A stretch of DNA of 64,000 bases from contig NZ_JBBAKG010000011.1 of the NCBI RefSeq assembly GCF_040403615.1, positions 33,674 through 97,673 on the forward strand. Reading direction: 5' to 3'. Origin of the DNA: Haliscomenobacter sp040403615. GTDB taxonomy: Bacteria > Bacteroidota > Bacteroidia > Chitinophagales > Saprospiraceae. Under the pieces are notes generated by a model, which saw only the letters and a list, made by a program, of their open reading frames with translations, had not been told where the DNA came from and ran no database searches. This document shows, piece after piece, positions 54,620 to 62,918 of this stretch. The position numbers and the translations under genes were made by a program. Positions within the stretch are counted from its first letter, which is position 1. Every line of letters starts with the position of its first letter.

Positions 54620-56029
54620 TTATTTAAAAGTACTCAATACGGCTTCCATGTCCCCAAAAGCGATCTCCACATCAGATTCGGTAGTGCGCCAGTTGACGAA
54701 CGCAGCCCGGATAGCAGATTGGCCAAGGTATACGGTTGGCGTCATGTATACATTGCCTTTGGCCACCAATTGGCTCAAAAACTGACTTACTTCAGCCTGC
54801 GGACGATTTTTTAGGGTGAAACAAACGCAGTTGAGTCGGACGGGAGCGAGCAACTCGAAATCAGCTGAGGAGCTGATCAATTCACCCAAAAAGCGGGCAT
54901 TGGCCACGTTGCGCTCCACAATGTCCCGGTATCCTTCGCGGCCATAAGCCATCAGGCTCATCCAGGCGGGGAGGGCGCGCATGCGGCGCGAATTTTCGGG
55001 CAGAAAATTCAGGAAATTGAAATTGGCGTTAGGATCTCCGAGGTAAGCCGCATTGGCATTCTGGAAAGTATTGAGTTGCGTGCCGAGGTGCTTATCCTGT
55101 ACAAAAGCGACTGCGCTGTCATAAGGCACATTGAGCCACTTGTGCAAGTCGATGGCAATGCTGTCGGCCATTTCCCAGCCTTGAATGAGGTGCTTGTATT
55201 GTGGTGAACAGGCTACAAAGCCCCCAAATGCAGCATCGATGTGCCACCAGAAATTGTATTTTTCTTTCAATGTCTTAATGGCCTGCATGTCGTCGAAATC
55301 TACCGTGTTGACCGTGCCTCCGCTGGCACAAACAATGCAGGGTTGGCCATTGAGCGCGATCAGTTTGGCCTCCAGATCGGCAATGTCCATCGCTTCGCGG
55401 TTGCCGGGCAGTATATTGACCTTGATCAAACTGTTGCGGCCCAGACCCAGCATCGCCAGGTCTTTGTACACACAAGAATGCGGCTGAGCGGCCAGAATTT
55501 TCAGGTCTTTGAGGGCAAAGACGCCTTCTTCTGCGATGTTTACACCCAATTGTTCGCCGTACCATTGGCGGGCAACGGCCAGGCAAGTAAAATTGCTCAT
55601 GGTGGCACCAGTGACAAAGCCACCAAAAAAGGATGCAGGTAAATCAAAAAGCTCCCGCAACAACTTCAATGCCTCAAATTCGACAACGGCCGATACATCT
55701 CCAGTCTGGGTGGCACTTTGGGCATTTTGATCGTACAGGCTGGTCAACCAATCACCGGCCAATGCAGCTGGGGTTGTACCACCCGTTACAAAACCCCAAA
55801 ACCTGGGCCCAGTTGAAGCAACCATCAAGTGGGCAAAACGTTGCTGAAAAACCTCGAGGGCTTTCAGGGTGCCTTCTCCAGATGTGGCAAGCGAAGCATA
55901 GTCCAGTTGAGGTGGGGCAACAGCAGTGGGTGCTTCGTCCACATTTTGCAGATAGGCTTCCGCAACGTCTTTTACGGCTGCCAAAATTTGTGGGTAGGAG
56001 TAGAGCTCCTGATCGAGTTGTTGATTCAT
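54620..56029 (-). CDS. Pyridoxal-phosphate-dependent decarboxylase (aromatic amino-acid / glutamate decarboxylase family)
   Basis: A 469-aa group II PLP decarboxylase. The PLP lysine is in IDLHKWLNVPYD, with the preceding HIDAAFGGF Asp that contacts the pyridine ring and the phosphate-binding region FVTGATMSNF. Length and order are those of aromatic-L-amino-acid or related decarboxylases. The substrate (aromatic, histidine, or others) cannot be fixed. Shares a probable operon with the YdeI-like gene. Confidence 0.9.
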   Translation of the reverse strand: MNQQLDQELYSYPQILAAVKDVAEAYLQNVDEAPTAVAPPQLDYASLATSGEGTLKALEVFQQRFAHLMVASTGPRFWGFVTGGTTPAALAGDWLTSLYDQNAQSATQTGDVSAVVEFEALKLLRELFDLPASFFGGFVTGATMSNFTCLAVARQWYGEQLGVNIAEEGVFALKDLKILAAQPHSCVYKDLAMLGLGRNSLIKVNILPGNREAMDIADLEAKLIALNGQPCIVCASGGTVNTVDFDDMQAIKTLKEKYNFWWHIDAAFGGFVACSPQYKHLIQGWEMADSIAIDLHKWLNVPYDSAVAFVQDKHLGTQLNTFQNANAAYLGDPNANFNFLNFLPENSRRMRALPAWMSLMAYGREGYRDIVERNVANARFLGELISSSADFELLAPVRLNCVCFTLKNRPQAEVSQFLSQLVAKGNVYMTPTVYLGQSAIRAAFVNWRTTESDVEIAFGDMEAVLSTFK

Positions 56030-56063
56030 CGGGGTGATTTTTGATTCGTCATGTAAAATAGAA

Positions 56064-56654
56064 TCAGCGTTTTTCGAGCACCATGGCGTCGATGCCTTTG
56101 CTTTTTAGGGTATTGACGAGTGATTTGGCCGAGCCAGCATTGGCAAATCGATCAACCAGTACCGTAGCGTAGGCTCCCCGATTGAATTTTTCAATCCGGG
56201 CATCGCCATAGCCCAGTTTTTTGACCTGTTTGAGTTGGGTTTGGGCGCTACTGGTGTTTTTGAACGAACCGGCAATCACCATGTACCTACCAGTCGAGGC
56301 GGTGGCGGTTGGCGCAGGTGCAACAGTTTTGGTTTCAACCGGACTGGGCGTGGGTTTAGGTTCTACTGGTGCGGGTTTAGCAGTTGATTTTTTAGTAACT
56401 GTATTCAGGGTAGGTTTTTCAATAGTTTCTGTATCTACCACGGCACCTGGTGAAGGCCGATAAAAACTCGAAGTGTCTTCAGCGGGATAGCCCGCAGTCT
56501 CGTCGGAATATTGAGTAGTGTCCGCGACAATTTTCTCGGTATTGGGCAAGTCATGTGGCTCGTGTGGCAGGTTTACATAACGGTAAACCAAATAAATCAG
56601 GGCAGCCATACAAAGCGCAACAATAGCTATGGTCAAGTAATCAAGTCTGGACAT
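56064..56654 (-). CDS. SPOR-domain membrane protein
   Basis: A 196-aa protein with one N-terminal transmembrane helix (about 6-25, YLTIAIVALCMAALIYLVYR), a Thr/Pro/Lys-rich linker (about 40-120) and a C-terminal SPOR domain (about 122-196, GRYMVIAGSFKNTSSAQTQL ... YATVLVDRF). SPOR domains bind denuded septal peptidoglycan, so a cell-division or cell-wall role at the septum is expected. Single gene in the same direction as its neighbours. Confidence 0.88.
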   Translation of the reverse strand: MSRLDYLTIAIVALCMAALIYLVYRYVNLPHEPHDLPNTEKIVADTTQYSDETAGYPAEDTSSFYRPSPGAVVDTETIEKPTLNTVTKKSTAKPAPVEPKPTPSPVETKTVAPAPTATASTGRYMVIAGSFKNTSSAQTQLKQVKKLGYGDARIEKFNRGAYATVLVDRFANAGSAKSLVNTLKSKGIDAMVLEKR

Positions 56655-56720
56655 GGAGGTGTTTGTTTTTGTTTTCGAAAGAAAGATAAGTACAAAATAA
56701 GCAGAAAAGTTCCATTGTAC

Positions 56721-57509
56721 TTAAGGCACATTGGGCATCGGGACGCTGATTCGCAAACCATCGTACCCCAATTCAACGCCATCGGGTAAGGTTTTATTGA
56801 TTTCGGCGTGTTTGCCCATGCGGTGACTCATGTGGGTGAGGTAGCTGTGTTTCGGTTTTAGTTGCTCAATCAAGGCCAATGCACCCGTCAAATTCAGGTG
56901 AGAATAATGCTCGGTATGGTGCAGGGCATTGACTACGAGGGTGTGCAAGTTTTGCAATTTATGTATTTCTGTTTCTTCAATTGCCAAGACATCAGTGAGG
57001 TACGCAAAGTCTCCGATTCGAAAGCCCAGGATGGGTAGTTTGCCATGCATCACCTCAATAGGCACAAACGTCAAGCCTTTGATGTTGAAAACCGTATTTT
57101 TGTCAATGGAAATCAAACTGACCATTGGAGCACCAGGATAGCGTTTGTCCCCCTCGGTAAAAACATAGGCAAACCGCGTTTTTAGTTCTTTTTGAACTTT
57201 TTCACTGGCAAAAACGGGCATATCTCCACCTTGCTTAAAATTAAACGGGCGGACATCGTCCAAGCCAATGATGTGGTCGTTGTGCTCGTGCGTCATCACG
57301 ATGGCATCCAGGTGTTGCGCGTTTGCCGCCAACATTTGCTGCCGGAAATCCGGGCCGCAATCAATTGCTACTGCCGTGTCAGCCCATTGCAATAGCGCTG
57401 CAGTGCGCAAGCGTTTGTCGCGCAAATCCATTGAATGGCATACTTGACAATCACAGCCTAGAACGGGTACTCCTTGCGAAGTACCTGTACCAGTGAGGGT
57501 TACAATCAG
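56721..57509 (-). CDS. MBL-fold metallohydrolase, PhnP-like, probable CTG start
   Basis: A 262-aa metallo-beta-lactamase-fold hydrolase. Starting at the first ATG (57431) would remove the conserved N-terminus, but the frame upstream encodes TGTGTSQGVPVLGCDC and CQVCHS, the family start with its zinc-binding-type cysteines. There is no ATG/GTG/TTG in frame, and CTG at 57509 overlaps the upstream gene's TGA as CTGA, the counterpart of ATGA coupling. Core motifs: THEHNDHIIGLDD, VMHG, YLTDV, NALHHTEHYSH, and THMSHRMG. Likely a phosphodiesterase (PhnP/RNase-Z-like); substrate unknown. Confidence 0.8.
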   Translation of the reverse strand: MIVTLTGTGTSQGVPVLGCDCQVCHSMDLRDKRLRTAALLQWADTAVAIDCGPDFRQQMLAANAQHLDAIVMTHEHNDHIIGLDDVRPFNFKQGGDMPVFASEKVQKELKTRFAYVFTEGDKRYPGAPMVSLISIDKNTVFNIKGLTFVPIEVMHGKLPILGFRIGDFAYLTDVLAIEETEIHKLQNLHTLVVNALHHTEHYSHLNLTGALALIEQLKPKHSYLTHMSHRMGKHAEINKTLPDGVELGYDGLRISVPMPNVP

Positions 57510-57802
57510 TTCGATGGTTCTTCTTCGTTTTCTTCGATGATGGAATTGTTGCGGATGGCTTTGAGCATTTTTCGCGATTTTTCGCTAAGGCTATCTTCGG
57601 TGTACTCAATAATCCCCAAAACCTCCAGCAAAACATTGATGCGCGACTCTGTGTCGAAAAATTTGTTTACCACCGCAATTTTGCGGTTTTCAACCATACA
57701 ATAACCGGATTGGAAATTACCTTTTTCATAACGAATGGTATAATCCAGTTCAGCGAAAAGGGTTTCCAGTTTTTTCAAGAAATGCGTCGTGTATTTGACC
57801 AT
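57506..57802 (-). CDS. Conserved hypothetical small protein
   Basis: A 98-aa protein of unknown function without signal or membrane segment. Mixed alpha/beta sequence (LDYTIRYEKGNFQSGYCMVE, NKFFDTESRINVLLEVLG) and a very acidic C-terminus (SIIEENEEEPSN). Its stop codon overlaps the probable CTG start of the MBL gene, implying translational coupling. It resembles small conserved Bacteroidota proteins that I cannot name. Confidence 0.7.
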   Translation of the reverse strand: MVKYTTHFLKKLETLFAELDYTIRYEKGNFQSGYCMVENRKIAVVNKFFDTESRINVLLEVLGIIEYTEDSLSEKSRKMLKAIRNNSIIEENEEEPSN

Positions 57803-57825
57803 GTTGTGCTAAAAGTAACTAATTA

Positions 57826-57925
57826 GGGGCAATAAAAAATAAGTGTTTCATTTTGCCCCACTACTTTTGCTGCAAATTTAGGAACGTGTGGTAAATAAGT
57901 TCTTCATTTGAGGTGCTTATTTTTG
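57826..57925. repeat. Palindromic intergenic element, copy E (family 1, degenerate)
   Basis: Starts GGGGCAATAAAAAATAAGTG like copies C and D. A second half has a 7-bp stem (57893-57899 / 57916-57922, AAATAAG / CTTATTT) around TTCTTCATTTGAGGTG, a variant of the core TTCATTTCAAGTG. It fills most of the spacer between the divergent genes at 57802 and 57949. Confidence 0.55.
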
Positions 57926-57948
57926 GTTAAGATCTTAATTTACTTCTT

Positions 57949-58536
57949 ATGCATACAAAACTTGTTTTGATTCTCGCGCTGATGTGGTTGGCGGTTGGCG
58001 TTCTCCCAGCACAAAACCCCTTCAAAGCCAGCGGAATTGTTGGGCTTAATTTGTCCCAAATCGATGGCGATTTGCTTACGGGGTTTGATCAGCCAGGTTT
58101 GCTTGCGGGTATGCATGTGAGTGCCATCTTGAGTGAGCGTTGGGAGTTGGGGGTAGAACTGTTGTACAACCAGCAAGGGAGTCGGCGCAATTTGTATTCC
58201 AATTCCTTGTCCATCTACGACAAGATTCGATTGAATGTGGTAGAGGCTCCAGTGATGATCCTGTTCAATGAATGGAAATTCCAACTGGGCGCTGGCTTGT
58301 CTTATGCCCGCATCATCAATGCAAAAGTCATCGATGTGAGTGGTGCCGACATCACCTTGCAAGAGGGCTTAGGCGACAATATGATCAATTTGCTGTTCAG
58401 TGGCACCTTTAATTTCAGCGAACGCTGGGGACTAAATGTGCGCTGGAGTCGTTCCTTCAACAACCTGCGCCTGGATAAAGCAAATGGCCTGTTGATCAGC
58501 AGAAGCATCGCGATTCGGGGGATATACTACTTTTGA
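57949..58536 (+). CDS. Outer-membrane beta-barrel protein (PorT-like)
   Basis: A 195-aa protein. Signal peptide 1-21 (AVGVLPA|Q), then eight or so amphipathic strands (GIVGLNLSQIDGDLLTGFD, LAGMHVSAILSERWELGVEL, FQLGAGLSYARI) ending in an aromatic residue (IRGIYYF), the pattern of small PorT/OMP_b-brl outer-membrane barrels. Precedes the Ppx/GppA gene by 12 bp, so they are co-transcribed. Function unknown. Confidence 0.82.
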   Translation: MHTKLVLILALMWLAVGVLPAQNPFKASGIVGLNLSQIDGDLLTGFDQPGLLAGMHVSAILSERWELGVELLYNQQGSRRNLYSNSLSIYDKIRLNVVEAPVMILFNEWKFQLGAGLSYARIINAKVIDVSGADITLQEGLGDNMINLLFSGTFNFSERWGLNVRWSRSFNNLRLDKANGLLISRSIAIRGIYYF

Positions 58537-58548
58537 AAAAAATTACAG

Positions 58549-59454
58549 ATGAAACTTGCAGTTATTGACTTAGGCACGAATATTTTTCACTTGCGCATTG
58601 TCACGTTACAATCGGATGGATCTTTTGCAGAATTGTTTCGGGAAAGCCGTTTCATCAGATTGGCTGCCGAGGGAATTGGTATCATCGGTGCGGAGCCTTT
58701 CCGACGCGGACTGGATTGTTTGAAAGATTATGCCCAAATTCTCCAACAACACCAAGTGGAAAAGACCAGGGCTATAGGCACCGCTGCTTTGCGTACTGCC
58801 AGCAATGGTAGTGCATTTATCCAAACCGCATTAGAAGAAACGAGATTAGACATAACGCTCATTGATGGAGATCAAGAGGCGCATTACATTCACAAGGGGG
58901 TAGAGCTGGCTGTTCCCTTTGGTGCCGACAAAAAACTCATTATGGACATTGGTGGGGGCAGCGTGGAATTTATCATCGCCGATCTGGATAAAGTCTATTG
59001 GGCACAAAGTTTTCCGGTAGGCATGGCGGTGATGTACCACAATTTTCACAAGATAGATCCAATCAGCGCTGCTGAAATCGAAGCGTTACACGCCTTTCTT
59101 GCCAAACAGTTGTCGCCTTTGCAAGAGGCACTGCAAGCACACCAAATTTCAGAATTGGTGGGTACCAGAGGGACTTTTGATGTATTGACGGCGCAATTCA
59201 GTTCAAGCAAAATCGGCAATCACTGCTCCATCTTGCCCATTGAGCCTTTGCCCACTTTTTTCGACCGGGTTATTCATTCCGATCTTGCCCAAAGACAGCT
59301 GATGCCAGAGATCCCCAATGATCGGGTGGATATGATCGTAGTTGGGATGCTGTTGATTCAGTTTGTTCTAAAAATGACCAGCGCTCCCCGTATTCTGGTA
59401 GCTGATTTTGATTTAAAAGAGGGGGTACTGGCTGAAATGGTGCAAACTGCCTGA
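58549..59454 (+). CDS. Ppx/GppA-family phosphatase
   Basis: A 301-aa exopolyphosphatase/guanosine-pentaphosphate phosphatase-family protein with the ASKHA fold: phosphate loop 1 IDLGTNIFHLRI, GTAALRTASNG, phosphate loop 2 MDIGGGSVEFII, and RVDMIVVGMLLIQ. It lacks the long C-terminal HD-like domain of E. coli Ppx, as usual for short Bacteroidota members. Substrate polyphosphate or pppGpp not determined. Confidence 0.88.
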   Translation: MKLAVIDLGTNIFHLRIVTLQSDGSFAELFRESRFIRLAAEGIGIIGAEPFRRGLDCLKDYAQILQQHQVEKTRAIGTAALRTASNGSAFIQTALEETRLDITLIDGDQEAHYIHKGVELAVPFGADKKLIMDIGGGSVEFIIADLDKVYWAQSFPVGMAVMYHNFHKIDPISAAEIEALHAFLAKQLSPLQEALQAHQISELVGTRGTFDVLTAQFSSSKIGNHCSILPIEPLPTFFDRVIHSDLAQRQLMPEIPNDRVDMIVVGMLLIQFVLKMTSAPRILVADFDLKEGVLAEMVQTA

Positions 59455-59585
59455 AAAACAAAGAACAAAGAACACCTGGCCGCGCGGATGACTGCATTTT
59501 TTTTTCGCCTAGCGAGAATTTGCTAAATTAATTTCCATATTAGCGTAAATTCGCTGATCTCAAAATACACTTCAATCCACCAGGC

Positions 59586-61613
59586 ATGTCCGAAATGCAG
59601 TACCCACATTTGCTCCAACCACTTGATCTTGGATTCACGACACTGAAAAACCGGGTCTTGATGGGATCCATGCATACCGGGCTTGAAGAAGAAAAAAATG
59701 GTTATGAGCGGATGGCCGCCTACTATGCCGAACGTGCAAGAGGGCAAGTTGGACTGATCGTTACGGGTGGCATTGCCCCCAACCGTTCGGGCTGGGTGGC
59801 CCCTTTTGCCGCCAAGATGTCAACACACGCCGAATCCCGCAAGCACAAAATCATCACCGAGGCAGTGCATGCTGAGGGTGGAAAAATCGCCATGCAAATT
59901 CTGCATTCCGGCCGATACGGCTATCATCCCATTCTGGTTGCGCCTTCTGCACTCAAATCGCCAATCACCCCCTTCAAACCCTGGGCATTGTCTACCGGAG
60001 GAGTAAGGCGTACCATTAATGATTATGCGCGCTGTGCCGCCTTGGCCAGAGAAGCAGGATACGATGGGGTAGAAATTATGGGTTCTGAAGGCTACTTGAT
60101 CAACCAATTCATCGTCAGCAAGACCAATCGGCGTACCGATGAATGGGGAGGATCTTACGAAAACCGCATTCGTTTCCCCATCGAGATCGTTCGCAAAGTC
60201 CGGGAAGCCGTAGGCCCTGACTTTATCATCATTTACCGCTTGTCGATGCTGGATTTGGTGCCTGATGGCAGTACCTGGGAAGAAGTAGAAATGCTGGCGC
60301 ATGAGATTGAAAAAGCGGGCGCCACCATCATCAATACCGGGATAGGTTGGCACGAAGCCCGAGTCCCAACCATTGCTACGATGGTACCTCGTGCTGGTTT
60401 TTCCTGGGTTACCCAACGCTTGATGGGCAAAGTTGGCATTCCACTGATCACCACCAACCGCATCAACAATCCAGAGGTAGCCGAACGCGTACTGGCCGAA
60501 GGGCATGCAGACATGGTTTCGATGGCGAGGCCATTTCTGGCAGATCCTGAGTTTGTACTCAAGGCAAAAGAAAACCGTGCTCACGAAATCAACACTTGTA
60601 TTGCCTGCAATCAGGCATGTTTGGATCATACTTTCCAACGCAAGGTGGCCAGTTGCCTGGTCAATCCACGCGCGTGTCATGAAACGGAGCTGAACTATTT
60701 GCCTGCGTCAGTCAAGAAAAAAGTTGCGGTGGTTGGCGCTGGCCCTGCTGGCCTGGCTTTTGCAACGGTGGCAGCGCAACGCGGGCATGAAGTACACCTA
60801 TATGACGGAGAGAAAGAGATTGGAGGCCAATTCAATATGGCCAAGCAAATTCCCGGCAAAGAGGAATTTCACGAGACCCTGCGTTATTTTGCTGGGCAAC
60901 TCCATAAATATGGTGTACACCTTCATTTGGGTCAATGGATCGACGCTGACCTACTTTTGTCTGAAGGCTTCGATGAGGTAGCCCTGGCTACAGGCGTATT
61001 CCCACGGCCCCTTGCACTGCCCGGAATTGATCACCCCAAAGTAATGGGATACATCGATGTATTGAAATACCATCAGCCAGTTGGGCAAAAAGTAGCCATC
61101 ATCGGTGCCGGAGGTATTGGATTCGATGTAGCTGAATTTCTTTCTCAGGAATCTACTCCAACCAGCTTAAATGTTGCCGCCTTCATGGACGAATGGGGGG
61201 TAGACATGCACTACGAAACCAAAGGAGGATTGAAAAATCCTGAACCTGATAAAGCAGACCGAACCATCTACCTTTTGCAACGTAGCAAAGGCAAACTGGG
61301 CGAACGTTTGGGGAAAACAACCGGTTGGATCCATCGATCCAGCCTTAAAAACCGCAAGGTACAGATGATTGGTTCCGTACAATACCACCGAATTGACGAC
61401 CAGGGATTGCACATCAGTATCAACGATGTACCTCAAGTATTGGAGGTTGATCAGGTGATTGTATGTGCAGGGCAAGAGCCAATGCGAGATTTGTTTGAGC
61501 CATTACAAAGTAAAGGCATCAACGTGTACTTGATCGGGGGTGCTGACGAGGCTCGGGAATTGGATGCCAAGCGGGCCATCGACCAAGCTTCACGCATGGC
61601 AGCCAAGATATAA
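59586..61613 (+). CDS. fadH: NADH:flavin oxidoreductase / 2,4-dienoyl-CoA reductase-like (FadH family)
   Basis: A 675-aa enzyme of the FadH/trimethylamine-dehydrogenase family. N-terminal FMN TIM barrel (about 1-335; GYLINQFIVSKTNRRTDEWG region with the active-site-type residues), a 4Fe-4S cluster motif CIACNQAC with the fourth Cys 12 residues on (CxxCx3Cx11C), then an FAD domain (VAVVGAGPAGLAFA) and an NAD(P)H domain (VAIIGAGGIGFDVAEFLSQE). Length and cysteine spacing match E. coli FadH, which reduces 2,4-dienoyl-CoA in unsaturated fatty-acid degradation. A different ene-reductase substrate is possible. Confidence 0.88.
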   Translation: MSEMQYPHLLQPLDLGFTTLKNRVLMGSMHTGLEEEKNGYERMAAYYAERARGQVGLIVTGGIAPNRSGWVAPFAAKMSTHAESRKHKIITEAVHAEGGKIAMQILHSGRYGYHPILVAPSALKSPITPFKPWALSTGGVRRTINDYARCAALAREAGYDGVEIMGSEGYLINQFIVSKTNRRTDEWGGSYENRIRFPIEIVRKVREAVGPDFIIIYRLSMLDLVPDGSTWEEVEMLAHEIEKAGATIINTGIGWHEARVPTIATMVPRAGFSWVTQRLMGKVGIPLITTNRINNPEVAERVLAEGHADMVSMARPFLADPEFVLKAKENRAHEINTCIACNQACLDHTFQRKVASCLVNPRACHETELNYLPASVKKKVAVVGAGPAGLAFATVAAQRGHEVHLYDGEKEIGGQFNMAKQIPGKEEFHETLRYFAGQLHKYGVHLHLGQWIDADLLLSEGFDEVALATGVFPRPLALPGIDHPKVMGYIDVLKYHQPVGQKVAIIGAGGIGFDVAEFLSQESTPTSLNVAAFMDEWGVDMHYETKGGLKNPEPDKADRTIYLLQRSKGKLGERLGKTTGWIHRSSLKNRKVQMIGSVQYHRIDDQGLHISINDVPQVLEVDQVIVCAGQEPMRDLFEPLQSKGINVYLIGGADEARELDAKRAIDQASRMAAKI

Positions 61614-61785
61614 TAATCTTCTGCTTGCAAAACTCAGCAGCATTGCATACTTTTACGCCAGGTTTATTTTAAGTGTTTGTGAGTTCCTCTCCCTTCAGGT
61701 TTGCTCAACTGGTTCCGTTTAAAAGTTTTTGCAAAGACTATCCCCCTAGGCTATTGCCAAAGTTGTGTTTTTAATTATAATTCCC

Positions 61786-62415
61786 ATGAAAGTAAAAACC
61801 ATTATTTCCGACAATCAACCTATCTTGATTGAAGGACTAAGGCAAGTGCTATGCACTATTCCTGAGTACGATTTTCAGTTTGTTGGATGTAGCCTTGATT
61901 CCAATTGGCCTGATTTGATCAGCCATCATCAACCTGATTTGATCATTACCGAGTTGAAAACTCCTGATGCAGATGGGATTCAAGTCATCCGACAATTGCG
62001 CAAGTTAAATCCTGGCATCCGGATTTGTGTCTTTACGCGCTTTGAACAACCTTCATTGCCACCTCAAGTAAGTAAAGCTGGAGCTCATGGATTGTTGCTT
62101 AAAACGACAACGCTTGATGGCGTAAAAACTGGAATCGGTAGCATCTTATCGGATCAGATTTATTTTACTTTTCCAACTGAAAATGCCCGTGCCCTCTCGG
62201 ATGAAACGTCCAATACCGGTGAACCCCTTTTAACCAAACGGGAAGTTCAAATCTTGCAGCTTATATCCAAAGCCATGAGCAATAAGCAAATTGCCAGTCA
62301 GCTTTTTATCAGCTATCAGACGGTAAGCGTGCACCGCAAAAACATCATGCGCAAGTTAGGGGTGAGCAATACTGCCGGTTTAGTTCGCGCTGCGTATGAT
62401 CATTGCCTGGTTTGA
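61786..62415 (+). CDS. LuxR/NarL-type response regulator with atypical receiver
   Basis: A 209-aa cytoplasmic regulator. The ATG at 61786 is preferred over the GTG at 61765. Receiver domain (1-120): the acceptor position, normally Asp in a -DLxMPxxDG- context, reads Glu (IITELKTPDADG), a phosphomimetic-like change, while the acidic pocket keeps one Asp (ISDNQ) and the conserved Lys is present (LLLKTTT). C-terminal LuxR HTH (LTKREVQILQLISKAMSNKQ, YQTVSVHRKNIMRKLG). It likely binds DNA without classical phosphorylation. No kinase gene is adjacent. Confidence 0.85.
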   Translation: MKVKTIISDNQPILIEGLRQVLCTIPEYDFQFVGCSLDSNWPDLISHHQPDLIITELKTPDADGIQVIRQLRKLNPGIRICVFTRFEQPSLPPQVSKAGAHGLLLKTTTLDGVKTGIGSILSDQIYFTFPTENARALSDETSNTGEPLLTKREVQILQLISKAMSNKQIASQLFISYQTVSVHRKNIMRKLGVSNTAGLVRAAYDHCLV

Positions 62416-62498
62416 TGAATACAACTTCCTGAAAGCCAGTAACTTAATTTTTGGATTTATAAATTTTTAAAATTACCAGCTTTTGGGTATTTGTAGAG

Positions 62499-62518
62499 AC
62501 GACCTTAGTCGTATTTTT
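62499..62518 (+). terminator. Short terminator-like hairpin
   Basis: ACGAC-CTTA-GTCGT followed by ATTTTT, 83 bp after the response-regulator stop. The stem is only 5 bp. It begins with GTAGAGAC like the repeat at 35459. Confidence 0.35.
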
Positions 62519-62638
62519 GCATTGTTTAAAAACGTTAGCGTATCATTTAGGAGCGCAGCGAAAAATTTGTCCCATGAACAAGAATCGTAATCATTGCTAT
62601 TTCACTATGGCTTCAACTCAGTTTTCTGTCCACAGTTA

Positions 62639-62709
62639 CTCAACTACTCTTTATTTCTCAACTACTATCTCGGATATAAATTTTCTAATCTCGTGATCGG
62701 GATTAGAAA
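62639..62709. promoter_or_regulatory. Operator-like direct repeats and dyad upstream of the large surface gene
   Basis: CTCAACTACT occurs at 62639-62648 and 62657-62666, 18 bp apart. Downstream, TTTCTAATC (62682-62690) and GATTAGAAA (62701-62709) form a perfect 9-bp inverted repeat with a 10-nt spacer, the geometry of a dimeric regulator site, 150-200 bp upstream of the promoter. Confidence 0.4.
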
Positions 62710-62857
62710 TACCTATATACAGTCTTTTTTGTATATCAGACTATTTTGAAAATATTTTATTCATTTAGTTTTGATATTTAAATTGGCTACTTAATTTCGC
62801 ATGAAATTGTATGTGTTTAGACGACCTGTGTTTTGGACAATTTTGTGCTTTTCGACC

Positions 62858-62887
62858 TTTGGCTAATTCTAATTCACTTTATTTTTT
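62858..62887 (+). promoter_or_regulatory. Bacteroidota-type promoter of the large surface gene
   Basis: TTTG (62858-62861), 18-nt spacer, TATTTTTT (62880-62887), a near match to TTTG / TAnnTTTG, about 30 bp before the start codon. Confidence 0.4.
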
Positions 62888-62918
62888 AACCCAACATTGT
62901 TTTCCAAATTGTAATCTT

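Larger units (their letters stand above)
62416..62918. other. 503-bp regulatory spacer
   Basis: No gene is visible. It contains a small hairpin with T run (62499-62518), two direct repeats and a dyad (62639-62709), and the promoter (62858-62887) of the large secreted protein. The rest is AT-rich and featureless. Confidence 0.55.

Noticed and set aside
57431..57433. ATG at 57431 as the start of the MBL gene
   Set aside because: It would delete the conserved TGTGTSQGVP segment and zinc-type cysteines that are encoded just upstream in frame.
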